From: Hymenobacter armeniacus
Lineage (GTDB): Bacteria; Bacteroidota; Bacteroidia; Cytophagales; Hymenobacteraceae
NCBI RefSeq assembly: GCF_014699055.1
Contig: NZ_JACXAC010000001.1
Span: 372,001-436,000 of the forward strand
DNA length: 64,000 bases
Reading direction: 5' to 3'
Below, in pieces: positions 44,666 to 55,200 of the stretch. How positions within the stretch are numbered: position 1 is the first letter of the stretch; each line of letters starts with the position of its first letter. Made by a program: the position numbers and the translations under genes. Below the pieces are notes generated by a model. It was not told the DNA's origin, searched no databases, and worked only from the letters and a program-made list of their open reading frames with translations.

Positions 44666-46953
44666 GCTACGCCGACGAGCGCCTGCTCGGCACGCCCATT
44701 ACCCTGACCAACTGCGACCGGGAGCCGATTCACATTCCCGGCGCCATTCAGCCCTACGGCTGCCTGCTGTGCCTCGACGAGTACACCCGGCGCATCGTGC
44801 AGGCCAGCGCCAACACCGCAACCTACCTCGGCCAGTCGGCCGAAAGCTTGATTGGGGCCGACCTTTCCCAGGTGCTGGCCCCCGACCAGCAGGCCAAAGT
44901 GGAAGCGTTGTTCGACACGCTTGGCGCCGCGCCCCAGCTGCTGGGCGTCCGGCTCGACCCCGTGGCCGGGCGGCCCTACTTCAAAATCATCCTGCACCGC
45001 TACGACGGGGTGCTGTGGCTGGAGTTTGAGCCCGTGGACCAGCCCGAGGCCTCGCCGCCCGACTTGCCCTTTCTGAACGCGGCCATGGGCCAGATGCTGG
45101 CCGCGAGCACGGTGCTGGAGTTTTGCCAGCACACCGTGGACCAAGTGCGCGCCATCACGGGCTTCGACCGGGTGGCCATCTACCGCTTTGCGGCCGACGA
45201 GAGCGGCGAAGTCGTTGCCGAAGCCAAGCGCGACGACCTCGCCCCCTGGCTGGGCGTTCATTACCCCGCCTCCGACATTCCGCAGCAGGCCCGGGCCATG
45301 TACCTCAAAAACTGGCTGCGCTTCATTCCCGACGCCGGGTATGCGCCCGTGCCGCTGGTGCCGGTGCGCAACCCCGTGACGGGCCGCCCGCCCGACATGA
45401 CGTACGCCGTGCTGCGCAGCGTGTCGCCCATCCACCTGGAATACCTGCGCAACATGGGCTCGGCGGCCACCATGACCATTTCGCTCATTCAGAACGGCAA
45501 GCTCTGGGGCATGGTGACCTGCCACCACCTCAGCCCCCGGCTGATAAGCTACGAGCTGCGCGACCTGTGCCAGTTCATCGGCAAAACGTTTTCGGCCCTG
45601 CTCAGCAGCAAAGAGCAGCTCGATGACACCGAGTACCAGTTGCGCATCACTGAGCGGCAGAGCGAACTGTTTGAACACGTCACGGTGTCGGGCCAAACCC
45701 ATTTTGTGGACGGCCTGTGCCAGCATTTTCCCACGCTGCAGGACGTGTTTGACTGCGGCGGGGCCGCGGTGTGCTTCAACGACGAAATCACCACCTTGGG
45801 CGCTACGCCCACGCCTGACCAAATTCGGGAACTGCTGGGCTGGCTGCAGGCGCACGCGGCGGAAGACGTGTTTTCGACGACTTCCTACGCCGCCCTCAAC
45901 CCGGCGGGGCTGGAGATTCGGTCCACGGCCAGCGGCATCATTGCCGCTTCGCTGGCCGATGCGCCCGGCAACTACCTGCTGTGGTTTCGGCCCGAGCAGG
46001 TGCGGACCGTGACCTGGGCCGGCCAGAACGAAAAGCCGCAGACCCTGGCCGACGGCCAGATTTTCCTCTCGCCCCGCCAGTCCTTTGAGGCCTGGAAGCA
46101 GCTGGTGGAAAACACTTCGGCCCCGTGGCGCCCCATGGAGCTGGAAGCCGCCAAGGAAATCCGCCTGCGCATTTCTGATATTCGCCTCAAAGTGTTTAAC
46201 GAGTTGCAGGACCGGGCCCGAAGCCTCACCCGCCTCAACGCCGAGCTGGCCCGCAGCAACGACGACCTCGACTCGTTTGCGTACGTGGCCTCGCACGACC
46301 TGAAAGAGCCCTTGCGCGGCATTCACAACTATTCGCTGTTTCTGCTTGAGGACTACGCCGACCAGCTCGACGAAGAGGGCGTGCACCGCCTTCGCACCCT
46401 GGTGCGCCTGAGCCAGCGCATGGAGTCCCTGATTGAGTCGTTGCTGCAACTTTCGCGCGTGGGCCGCGCCGAGCTGGAACTGGAAAGCGTCGACCTCAAC
46501 GAGGTGCTGGACGAAGTGCGCGACCTGCTGCAGCTGCGCTTTGAGGAAACGCACACCCAGCTGGTGGTGCGCGACCGGCTGCCCACCGTTTTGGGCGACC
46601 GGATTCGGCTGCAGGAGGTGATTAGCAACCTGTTTTCGAACGCCATGAAGTACAACGACCTGCCGGAAAAGGTCATTCGGATGGGGGAGGCCGCCGTTGA
46701 CACTTTTCCGGACATAAACCGTGGCAAGTTTTACGTGTTTTACGTACAAGACAACGGCATCGGCATCGACCCGCGCCACCAGACCAATATTTTCAAACTG
46801 TTTAAGCGCCTGCACACGCCCGAAAAATACGGCGGGGGTACCGGTGCTGGCCTGGCCATTGCCAAAAAGATGGTTGAAAAACACGGCGGCGCCCTCTGGG
46901 TTGATTCGCAACCCGGCCAAGGGGCCACTTTTTACTTTACCATACCTAAATAG
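44647..46953 (+). CDS. bphP: Bacteriophytochrome sensor histidine kinase
   Basis: The GTG start at 44647 gives 768 aa. Order: PAS (1-120) with C23 in LTNCDREPIHIPGAIQPYG, the biliverdin thioether site in bacteriophytochromes; GAF with the signature PASDIPQQARAMY; PHY (about 330-510) with ENTSAPWRPMELEAAKEI; HisKA with His550 (ASHDLKEPLRGI); HATPase with SNLFSNAMKY, DNGIGI and GAGLAIAKKMVEKHGG. It senses red/far-red light and phosphorylates a response regulator. The overlap with the heme oxygenase and the two downstream receiver genes define the operon. Confidence 0.97.
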   Translation: MDKPTVSYADERLLGTPITLTNCDREPIHIPGAIQPYGCLLCLDEYTRRIVQASANTATYLGQSAESLIGADLSQVLAPDQQAKVEALFDTLGAAPQLLGVRLDPVAGRPYFKIILHRYDGVLWLEFEPVDQPEASPPDLPFLNAAMGQMLAASTVLEFCQHTVDQVRAITGFDRVAIYRFAADESGEVVAEAKRDDLAPWLGVHYPASDIPQQARAMYLKNWLRFIPDAGYAPVPLVPVRNPVTGRPPDMTYAVLRSVSPIHLEYLRNMGSAATMTISLIQNGKLWGMVTCHHLSPRLISYELRDLCQFIGKTFSALLSSKEQLDDTEYQLRITERQSELFEHVTVSGQTHFVDGLCQHFPTLQDVFDCGGAAVCFNDEITTLGATPTPDQIRELLGWLQAHAAEDVFSTTSYAALNPAGLEIRSTASGIIAASLADAPGNYLLWFRPEQVRTVTWAGQNEKPQTLADGQIFLSPRQSFEAWKQLVENTSAPWRPMELEAAKEIRLRISDIRLKVFNELQDRARSLTRLNAELARSNDDLDSFAYVASHDLKEPLRGIHNYSLFLLEDYADQLDEEGVHRLRTLVRLSQRMESLIESLLQLSRVGRAELELESVDLNEVLDEVRDLLQLRFEETHTQLVVRDRLPTVLGDRIRLQEVISNLFSNAMKYNDLPEKVIRMGEAAVDTFPDINRGKFYVFYVQDNGIGIDPRHQTNIFKLFKRLHTPEKYGGGTGAGLAIAKKMVEKHGGALWVDSQPGQGATFYFTIPK

Positions 46954-46962
46954 CCGGTACTC

Positions 46963-47409
46963 GTGCTTTTATCGCCTCTCAAACCCATCCTCGTTGTGGA
47001 AGACAGCGCCGAAGACTTCATGGCCCTGAGCCGGGTGTTTCGGAAACACGCGCTGCAAAACCCGGTGCTGCGCTGCGAAGACGGCGACCAAGCCCTGGAA
47101 TACCTGCAGGGCTACGGCAAGGCATCGGGCTGGCCCCAAACCCTGCCCGCCTTCGTGCTGCTCGACCTGAACATGCCCGGCACCGACGGACGCGCCGTGC
47201 TCGAAATCATGAAGCGCGACCCCAAGCTGCTGTCCATTCCGGTCATCGTGTTCAGCACCTCCACCAGCGCCGGCGACATTTCGGACTGCTACCAAATGGG
47301 GGCCAACAGCTACCTGACCAAGCCCATTGAGTACGCCGCGCTGGAAGAAAAGGTCCGGCACGCCATTCAGTACTGGCTGGAAACCGCAGAGCTGCCGAAG
47401 GCATTGTAG
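46963..47409 (+). CDS. Single-domain response regulator, Rcp1-like
   Basis: The GTG start at 46963 gives 148 aa. It is a lone receiver domain: ILVVEDSAEDFMALSR, phospho-acceptor D68 in FVLLDLNMPGTDG, VIVFSTSTSAG and YLTKPIEYAALEE with the conserved Lys. Single-domain receivers of this size next to phytochromes (Rcp1 type) accept the phosphate from the kinase and relay it. Ten bases separate it from the phytochrome gene. Confidence 0.93.
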   Translation: MLLSPLKPILVVEDSAEDFMALSRVFRKHALQNPVLRCEDGDQALEYLQGYGKASGWPQTLPAFVLLDLNMPGTDGRAVLEIMKRDPKLLSIPVIVFSTSTSAGDISDCYQMGANSYLTKPIEYAALEEKVRHAIQYWLETAELPKAL

Positions 47410-47420
47410 GAACGACGGGC

Positions 47421-48641
47421 ATGAAAAAGATTTTACTCGTTGACGACAACGAGCAAGACCGCGCCCTGTACCGGCGATTTCTGGGCCGGCACCTGGGGTT
47501 CGAAAGCATCAGTTTTGAGGAGGCCTCCACGAGCGAAGAAGCCCGGACGCGGTTTTTGGCCTACCGGCCCGACTGCGTGTTGCTCGACTACAACCTGCCC
47601 GATGCCGATGGCCTCGACATTCTGGCCGACTTGAAAGCCCTGACGCCGCCCGAAAGCCTGTGCGTGGTGATGGTGACCGGCGGCGGCAGCGAGGAATTGG
47701 CCGTGCGCGCCCTCAACGGCGGGGCCCTCGATTATCTGGTGAAGCGGCAGTTCGACCAGGAGCTGCTGGCCAAAACGGTGCTGCACGCCATCGAGAAAAA
47801 CGAATGGCGGCAGTACGTGGCCCGCTACCACGAGGAGCTGCACGCCGTGAACCAACAGCTGCGCGACTCGCTGGATGCCCTGACGGAAACGCGCCACGAA
47901 ATCACCCTCAAAAACGCGCAGCTCACGGCCGCCAACACCGACTTGGCCCGCGCCAACCTCGATTTGGACAACTTCGTGTACGCGGCCTCGCACGACCTCA
48001 AGCAGCCCGTCGACAACCTGCGGGGCCTGTTTGAAGAATTGCGCGGGTCGGCCACGTTCCGCGACGCGGAAGCGGCCACCGTGCTGCGGCTGGTCGATGC
48101 CTCGCTGCAGGAACTGAGCAAAACCATTCACGACCTCTCGGCCGTGGTGCAGGCCGAACGCCTCACGGGCGGCCAGCCCGCCGAAAAGGTGGTGCTGGCC
48201 GACCTTGCCAACGAGGTGCTCACGCTGCTTCAACCCCAATTGACGGCGGCGCAGGGCGTTGTCCGCACCGATTTTGATGCGCTGCCGGCCATGCAGTTTG
48301 AGCGGAGCAGCCTGCGCACCATCTTGCTCAACCTGCTAAGCAACGCCTTAAAATACCGGCATCCCGAGCGCCCGGCGCAGGTGGAGGTGCGCACCGGCTA
48401 CGAAGCCGGCCAACCGGTGCTGGACGTGCGCGACAACGGCTTGGGCATCGACATGGAGCGGCACGGGGCAGAGCTATTTCAGTTGTTCCGGCGCTTTCAC
48501 CCGCAGGCGTCGGCCGGCACGGGGGTGGGCCTGTTCCTGGTCAACCGGCTGGTGCAGGCGCAGGGCGGCCACATCGAGGTAGCGAGCACGCTGGGCGAGG
48601 GCACGCGGTTTCGGCTTTATTTGGGTCCGGCTGCCGGTTAA
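47421..48641 (+). CDS. Receiver-histidine kinase hybrid
   Basis: The 406-aa protein has a receiver at the N-terminus (LLVDDNEQDRALYRRF, D56 in CVLLDYNLPDADG, DYLVKRQFDQELL), a coiled-coil linker (about 135-180), HisKA with His191 (ASHDLKQPVDNLRG), and an HATPase domain with LLNLLSNALKYRHPE, DVRDNGLGID and GTGVGLFLVNRLVQAQGGH. Order receiver then kinase is the reverse of common hybrid kinases, so input may come from a phosphorylated receiver. It starts 11 bases after the Rcp1-like gene and should take part in the same light-driven phosphorelay. Confidence 0.92.
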   Translation: MKKILLVDDNEQDRALYRRFLGRHLGFESISFEEASTSEEARTRFLAYRPDCVLLDYNLPDADGLDILADLKALTPPESLCVVMVTGGGSEELAVRALNGGALDYLVKRQFDQELLAKTVLHAIEKNEWRQYVARYHEELHAVNQQLRDSLDALTETRHEITLKNAQLTAANTDLARANLDLDNFVYAASHDLKQPVDNLRGLFEELRGSATFRDAEAATVLRLVDASLQELSKTIHDLSAVVQAERLTGGQPAEKVVLADLANEVLTLLQPQLTAAQGVVRTDFDALPAMQFERSSLRTILLNLLSNALKYRHPERPAQVEVRTGYEAGQPVLDVRDNGLGIDMERHGAELFQLFRRFHPQASAGTGVGLFLVNRLVQAQGGHIEVASTLGEGTRFRLYLGPAAG

Positions 48642-48753
48642 CGCCCAGTTCGTGCGGAGTTGATGCATTGCCTGGCGTTAATTTGCCTGCTGGCGGTGGC
48701 GCGGAAGCCTAAAACTCCGTTTAAGCCGTTAACATCTGTTCATTCCGTGGTCC

Positions 48754-51105
48754 ATGAAACTATTTAAGTCCGCCGACCTTATCCGCAAAAGCAAGTACAT
48801 CAGCCGCGACCTCAGCTGGCTGCGCTTCAACTACCGCGTGCTCGACCAGGTGCAGGACGCCAGCCGCGGCCTGTTTGACAAGCTCAAGTTCTTGGCCATC
48901 ACCAGCTCGAACCTCGACGAATTCTTCATGATTCGCGTGGGCTCGCTCTACAACTACCTCGACTACGGCAAGGAGCGCATCGATTACTCGGGCCTGCGGG
49001 AACTGCCGTTTCGGCGCAAGCTGCTGGATTTCGCGCACCGCTTCGTGAACGACCAGAGCCTGACCTACCTCAACGAGCTCAAACCCAACTTCGAAAAGCA
49101 CGGCTTCAACATCCTCAAGATGGCCGACCTCACGGAGCTGGAAGTGAAGAAGGCCGACGGCTACTTCAAAAACACCGTGTTTCCGCTGCTCACGCCGATG
49201 GTGTACGACTCGTACCATGGCTTTCCGCTGATGATGAACCAGATGCTCATCTTCGGGGTAGTGACGCGCATCGGCAACGGCATTGCGGTGGGCCTCGACG
49301 GCGAGGCTGAGAAAGGGCAGGAGCGCCTCACCTTCGTGCAGATTCCGCAGAACCTGACGCGCTTCTTCGAGCTCACCCGCAAAGACAAAGTCATTTTTGT
49401 GCCCATCGAAGAGGTGGTGCGCGAATTTCTGCCGCGCCTGTTTCGCAACGTCGAGATTGTATCGGCCAACCTGTTTCGCATCACGCGCAACGGCGACTTC
49501 ACGCTGGAAGAGTCGGACGACATCGACAACGACTTCATCAAGGAAATTCAGGTGGGCCTCAAAACCCGCAAGCGCGGCCGCGTGGTGCGCGTGGAAGTGG
49601 AGCCCAATGCCTCGCCGGTGCTCATGCAGGTGCTGCGCGAGCGGTGGAACATCGACAACGGCAACGTCTTCGTCATCAATTCGCTGATTGACCTGAAAGG
49701 CCTGTGGCAGATAGTGCGCCACCCCAACTTCCGGGGCAAGACGGCCAAGATGCCCGCGCCGGTGCAGCCCCTCAGCCTGCCCGAAGGCGCCGAAGAAAAC
49801 CTCTTCGAGTACCTCAAAACGCACGATGTGCTGCTGCACCACCCCTACAACAGCATCGAGCCCATGGTGCGCCTGCTGGAGCAGGCGGCCGTGGACCCGC
49901 ACGTGCTGGGCATCAAGCAAACCATCTACCGCCTGGCCGACGACTCCCGCGTGAGCGCCGCCCTGCTGAAAGCGGCCGAAAACGGCAAGCACGTGTCGGT
50001 GCTGTTTGAGGTGAAAGCCCGCTTCGACGAGGAGAAAAACATCCGCGAAGGCGCCCGCCTGGAGAAGGCCGGCTGCTTCGTGATTTACGGCGTGAGCAAG
50101 TACAAGACGCACACCAAGCTCCTCATGATTATCCGCAAGGAAGGGGAGAAGGTGACGCGCTACGTGCACATCGGCTCGGGCAACTACAACGAGCAGACCG
50201 CCCGCCTCTACACCGACGTGAGCCTGCTGACGACCAACGACACCTATGGGCACGACGTGTCGGAATTCTTCAACGTCATCACCGGCCACTCGCAGCCCGA
50301 TGACTACGAGTACCTCATCACGGCGCCCAAGGACATGCGCCAGCAGCTCATTCACCTCATTCGGGAGGAAGTGAAGCAAGCCAAGAAGGGCCTGCCCAGC
50401 GGCATCGTGATGAAGATGAACTCGCTCGAGGACAAAGAACTCATCGACGAGTTTTACCGCGCTGCCAAGGCCGGCGTGCCCATTCGGTTTGTGGTGCGGG
50501 GCATCTGCTGCCTGCGCCCGGGGCGGCCCGGCCTGAGCGACAACATCGAAGTGCGCAGCATCGTGGGCGAGTATCTGGAGCACACCCGCCTGTTTTATTT
50601 CCACAACGGGGGCGACGCCAAGGTGTACGCCGGCTCGGCCGACATCATGGTGCGCAGCTTCGACCGCCGCATCGAAGCACTGTTTTTGATTGTTAATCCG
50701 CAGCTTAAGCGCGAGGCCATCAATATTCTCATGCTGAATATGATGGACAACCAAAACAGCTACGTTATGCGCGAAGACGGGGCGTACATCCGGCAGCAGC
50801 CCGCCCCGGGCGAACCGGTGGTGAACGTGCACCGTGACTTCTTCAAGCGCGACGAAGCCCTGTTGTCGACGGCTACGCCGGAAGGAATGTTGGCCCTGCT
50901 CGAAGTGCAGGCGCAGCGCCGCCTCGACGTAGCCGCCGCACAGCGGGAAGCCGAACAGACCGCCGCCCTGGCCGCCGAAGCCCTTGAGGCCGGCACCGAC
51001 GATGCCTTTGGCGAAGGCGAGCACGACGAGGCCTGTGAAGACGATGCCACGCCCGTGGGCCACGCCGACGAAGAGGGCGTGAGTGCCGGCGCAGTGAACT
51101 CCTAA
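48754..51105 (+). CDS. ppk1: Polyphosphate kinase 1
   Basis: The 783-aa enzyme makes polyphosphate from ATP. It has the N-terminal domain (YISRDLSWLRFNYRVLDQVQ), the head domain, and the two phospholipase-D-like catalytic domains, with the autophosphorylated His in RYVHIGSGNYNEQTARLYTD (H472) and KTHTKLLMI nearby. The last 80 residues are an Ala/Glu-rich acidic tail not needed for the fold and longer than in most PPK1. It lies between the sensory cluster and a terminator shared with the convergent ppx. Confidence 0.96.
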   Translation: MKLFKSADLIRKSKYISRDLSWLRFNYRVLDQVQDASRGLFDKLKFLAITSSNLDEFFMIRVGSLYNYLDYGKERIDYSGLRELPFRRKLLDFAHRFVNDQSLTYLNELKPNFEKHGFNILKMADLTELEVKKADGYFKNTVFPLLTPMVYDSYHGFPLMMNQMLIFGVVTRIGNGIAVGLDGEAEKGQERLTFVQIPQNLTRFFELTRKDKVIFVPIEEVVREFLPRLFRNVEIVSANLFRITRNGDFTLEESDDIDNDFIKEIQVGLKTRKRGRVVRVEVEPNASPVLMQVLRERWNIDNGNVFVINSLIDLKGLWQIVRHPNFRGKTAKMPAPVQPLSLPEGAEENLFEYLKTHDVLLHHPYNSIEPMVRLLEQAAVDPHVLGIKQTIYRLADDSRVSAALLKAAENGKHVSVLFEVKARFDEEKNIREGARLEKAGCFVIYGVSKYKTHTKLLMIIRKEGEKVTRYVHIGSGNYNEQTARLYTDVSLLTTNDTYGHDVSEFFNVITGHSQPDDYEYLITAPKDMRQQLIHLIREEVKQAKKGLPSGIVMKMNSLEDKELIDEFYRAAKAGVPIRFVVRGICCLRPGRPGLSDNIEVRSIVGEYLEHTRLFYFHNGGDAKVYAGSADIMVRSFDRRIEALFLIVNPQLKREAINILMLNMMDNQNSYVMREDGAYIRQQPAPGEPVVNVHRDFFKRDEALLSTATPEGMLALLEVQAQRRLDVAAAQREAEQTAALAAEALEAGTDDAFGEGEHDEACEDDATPVGHADEEGVSAGAVNS

Positions 51106-51125
51106 CGGTCAGCTGAGTATTACGC

Positions 51126-51164
51126 AAAAGCCCCGACGCTGCATAGGCAGCGTCGGGGCTTTTA
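51126..51164. terminator. Bidirectional terminator between ppk1 and ppx
   Basis: AAAAGCCCCGACGCTGC pairs perfectly with GCAGCGTCGGGGCTTTT around ATAG. T-runs on both strands serve the convergent genes. A further hairpin, CAGCACG/CGTGCTG, follows at 51181-51207. Confidence 0.92.
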
Positions 51165-51224
51165 TCGTAAAAAGCGGTTTCAGCACGTACTAGCTCGGGG
51201 CGTGCTGTCCGTCAGGACAGGGCG

Positions 51225-52211
51225 TTACTCCAACTCCGCGGGCATGTTCTGCAGGTCGGGCACCGGCAGCTTGGCGGGGTGGCCGGCTTCGGGGTTCATC
51301 TCGTCGAAAAAGTCTTCAAAGAGGGCCTGGAGCATGCCGTCTTTGAGGCCGATGTCGGGCACCACCATGCTGCTGACGTTGGCCCACTGCATGGCCGAGA
51401 GGTAGATGTGGCCGGCGGGCACGATGACGTCGGCGCGGTCGGGGTTGAGCATGGCCACGTTCACGCGCTCGTCCATGCTCAGATTGGCCAGGCGGGCCAG
51501 CGTGGTTTCGAGGCTGCGGCGCGTCACGGCCTTGTTGGGGGCAGCCGAGGTAAGGCTGTAGAGCTTGTTGATGTTGCCGCCCGTGCCGATGGCGCGTGTC
51601 ACGTGGTACTGGCGGGCGTTGTGGCGCACCCATTCTTCCATGCGGGCCCAGAGCTCGGCTTGGCCGGCGGTGTTCTGGCCGCTTTCCTCTTCCTGCATGC
51701 GGCGGATGGAGCCGATTTCGAACGACTGGGCGGCCACCTTGCGGCGGTCGTGGTAGATGTTGAACTCGGTGCTGCCGCCGCCTACGTCGATGTGCAGGTA
51801 GTGGCGCTTGTCTTCCAGCACGTGCTCGATGACGCGGTTGATGTAGAAGGCCTCGTCCTGGCCGTCGATGACTTTGATTTCCATGCCGAGCTCCTCGCGC
51901 ACGCGGGCCACGATGGCGGCGCCATTAGCGGCCGAGCGCATGGCCGAGGTGGCGCACACCAGGTAGTGGGCCACCTCGTGCACTTCCATCAGCAGGCGCA
52001 GCGAGTGCAGGAACTTGACGAACTGGTCTTCCTTGGGCTTTGAAATGTGGCCGGTGGCGAAGACGTCTTCGCCCAGGCGCATGGGAAAGCGCACGTACTC
52101 GACGCGCTTGAGGCGATAGCGCCCTTCGTAGTGCAGCACCGCCGAAATCTGACACCGAACGGCGTTGGACCCAATGTCGATGGCGGCGAGCTTACGCAGG
52201 GGAAAATGCAT
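51225..52211 (-). CDS. ppx: Exopolyphosphatase (Ppx/GppA family)
   Basis: The 328-aa protein has the ASKHA ATPase-like fold of Ppx/GppA. Phosphate-binding motifs are AAIDIGSNAVRCQISAVL and HIDVGGGSTEFNIYH, and YLVCATSAMRSAANG follows. It degrades polyphosphate from the ends or acts on pppGpp; the two activities are not distinguishable here. The protein lacks the C-terminal HD domain of larger exopolyphosphatases. It converges on ppk1, which favours a polyphosphate role. Confidence 0.93.
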   Translation of the reverse strand: MHFPLRKLAAIDIGSNAVRCQISAVLHYEGRYRLKRVEYVRFPMRLGEDVFATGHISKPKEDQFVKFLHSLRLLMEVHEVAHYLVCATSAMRSAANGAAIVARVREELGMEIKVIDGQDEAFYINRVIEHVLEDKRHYLHIDVGGGSTEFNIYHDRRKVAAQSFEIGSIRRMQEEESGQNTAGQAELWARMEEWVRHNARQYHVTRAIGTGGNINKLYSLTSAAPNKAVTRRSLETTLARLANLSMDERVNVAMLNPDRADVIVPAGHIYLSAMQWANVSSMVVPDIGLKDGMLQALFEDFFDEMNPEAGHPAKLPVPDLQNMPAELE

Positions 52212-52283
52212 GCAGGAGAATCAGGTTAATCGAAAAGGCAAAGGTACGCGGAGGGCTTGGTGTTGGCCGAATCAGGGCCGGTG

Positions 52284-55200
52284 CTACTTGTCGATGCGGA
52301 AGCCCAGGCCAAACTGCAGCAGGCTCACCTCTTCGGAAATCTGGTAGGAAATGGCAAAGGCCAGGGTTTCGACCACCGGCGCGATGTAGACGCCGCCGCC
52401 GTAGCCCGTGTGCAGGCCGCCAGACGAGTCGCCCTGGTAGTACACCTTGCCCTGGTCGTAGAAGCCAAACACGCCGTAGTAAAACGGCAGGAAGCCGTTT
52501 TTGACCTGGCCCAGCGCCAGGCGCAGCTCGGTGTTGTAGTAGAGGCTGGCGTCGCCGCTGAAGCGGTTGCGGTAGTAGCCGCGCAGGCCCTCGCGCAGGC
52601 CAAGCGAAGCGAATTTGTAAAAGGGAATGTCGGCGTCGGGGCCGTAGTTTTTGGCGCCGCCGCCCTTCACCACCAGCGTCACCGGAATGCCGATTTTGGC
52701 CGTGCCGTAGTATTCGGCAAAGCCCTGGGTGAGGCCGAAGGTCGTTTCGTTGCCAGACAGCTGGCGGTAGGTGTCGTGCTGGGCGCGCAGGCGCACCCCG
52801 CGCCGGGCAAACGACTGCCGGTCGCGCAGGTCGAGGTCGAACACGGCGTTGACGCCCAGCAGGCGCTGGGTGCTGGAGTTGGGGCGAATGTCGGAGCTGC
52901 CCGGCGTCTGGTTCAGCACGCCGAGGTAGCTGTTGGCAGCAAAATCGGTGACGTAGTACTCGAAGGTGGGGCCCACCCGCAGCACACTGCGCTGCAGAAA
53001 CACGCGCTCCAGGAAACCGTTGAGGGTGACGCCGCGGTAGCGGGCGCGGTAGAAGTTGTTGTCGTACAGGTCCTGGCTAAACGCCGTGTTGTTGCCCAGC
53101 CCAAAGAAGTTGTAGAAGGGGAAGTAATTGCCGTAGCTGGCCGTGGCCCCCGCGTCAATCTTGCCGATGGCGTAGCGGTGGCGCGTGCTGAGCGTGAGCT
53201 GCCGCTGCCCGCCCGTGCTCACTTCGCCCAGGATGGAATACTGGTTTTTGAACCCCGGCTTGCGGAAGCCCTGGGTGATGAACGTGACCCCGGCGCTGGC
53301 CGTGAAGCCGTCGTTGCGGTTGTAGCCGAGCCCGATGCTGGGGCGGTAGGTGTTGTACTCAAACTGTTCCCGGTCGTAGGCATTCACGCCCACGCGGGGG
53401 CTGGTGCGGTTGTCCGATTCGGAGCCCAGCTTGAGTTCGGTGTCGGGCACGTCGTACACTTTGGTGAGGGTGCGCAGGCCGGCGGCGCGGGAGTCGTCGG
53501 CAATCTTGTCCTTGCCGTCGCCGCCAATCACGCGCACCAGAATGCTGTGCCGGCCGCCGTCGCCGGTCACGGTGAACACGTCTTTGCCGCCCAGGCCGTA
53601 GAGGCAAACTTCCTCAGTTTCGGCGGGCTTGAAGGTGCGGTCGAACAGGGCTGCGCCCTGGGCGTTGTCGGTGTCGCCGGCCCGGTCAAACATCTGCACG
53701 CGCACCTGCCCATCGGGCTGGCGGCTCACCTGAAACACCTCGCCTTTGTTCGAGCCCACCACGTCGACGCGCTTGGCCAGCAGCAGGTAATATTCGTCAA
53801 TGGCCTTCGGCAATTTCTGGATTCGGAGCTTCAACTTGCGGTTGATGTCGTTGCCGGATAAACTCTGAACTTCAGCGGGGAATTTAGCCGTGGCCTGGTC
53901 AATCACGGCCGGCGTCAGCTTGCCCTGCAGGTAGGTGGCGGCCTCCTGCCACTGCTCGCGGCTGAGGCTTTGCAGCAGGTAGCGGTCGAGGTGCCGGGCG
54001 GGCCAGTTGAGGCTCTTGAGGTCGTCGAAGTCCTCGCCAAAATTCTCGATGCTGGGCACGGCCCACTCGCGGTTGGCGAGGTAGGTGAGCAGGCCGTTCC
54101 AGAGGGTGAAGCTCTGGTCCCGGTCGCGCGGAATGGGGCGGTAGAGCACGCCGCCGTTGGCCTGCTTGTAGCCGGCCCACTTCCAGTTGTCTTCGTGCTT
54201 GCCGAAGTCGGCCACCAGCATGTCGAAGGCGCGGGCGCGGGCTAGCTGCGGCGCGTCGACCCGGTTGTCGTGGTCTTTGTAGAGCTTGCGGAAGAGGCCG
54301 AAGCTGCGCGTCACCTCATCCGAATTGCCGAAGCCGGGCAGGTTGGGCTTGGGGTCTTTGGGCGAGTCTTCGAGGGTGCCGAGCAGGCCGGCGTACTGCT
54401 CGCGGTAGGGGCCGAGCTGCTGGTTGTCGGGCAGGCGGAACAGGCGGGGCCGGGCGTGCAGAATGTCCGTCTGGTCGAGCATGTAGCCGATGGGCAGGTT
54501 GGAGTAGGGGTTGGCCGTGGCGGTGATGTCGCGCAGCACATCGGCCGCCACCGAGTTGCGCAGCTCCGGCGGCAGAATGCGGGTCACGTCTTTGTCGACG
54601 GACCGGAAAACGTACTCCGAGCTGTCGGCGGCAATGAGCTTGAGCGAGGTGGTCTGGCGGCCACCGCCTTTGCCGGTGGGGCGCAGGCCGCCTTTCTCGG
54701 TGCCGAGGTCCAGGGTGGGCACCGTCACGGGCTGCAGCCACGACGAGCGGTAGATTTTGCCAATGAAAAAATTGCGACTGGCGGTGGGCTTGTACTCCGG
54801 GCCGGGCACCACGGTGGTGCTGGCCTGAAAGGGAGCGTCGGCCTTGGCCTCCGCCACGGTTTTGGCCGTGCCGGGGCAGTCGGTGATAAAAGGGTTTTGC
54901 GGTGCCTGCGAAGCTGCGCCACCAGCGCAGGCCGACCGAAACAGGGTAGCGGTATACGCGTCTTTGGCCGGCTGGTCGTCGTTGCCGAAGGCAAAGACGT
55001 GCGTTTTCACGGTGCCATCGGCGAAGTACTCGAGGGTGGTGTAGCCTTCCTCGCTTTTGCTGTAGAGCGACGGCCCCTTGGCGCCCACGTGCTCGCTCTC
55101 CACCACGCTGCCGCTCACAATGTGGTAATTGCCCTGGAAGGGCGTGACCTGCAGGCTGTAGTCGTGGGCGGCGGCGTACACCACGCCGGGGTTGCTTTGC

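Noticed and set aside
44632..51063. Long leftward frames opposite bphP and ppk1
   Set aside because: Each mirrors a gene with clear motifs and has no conserved sequence of its own.
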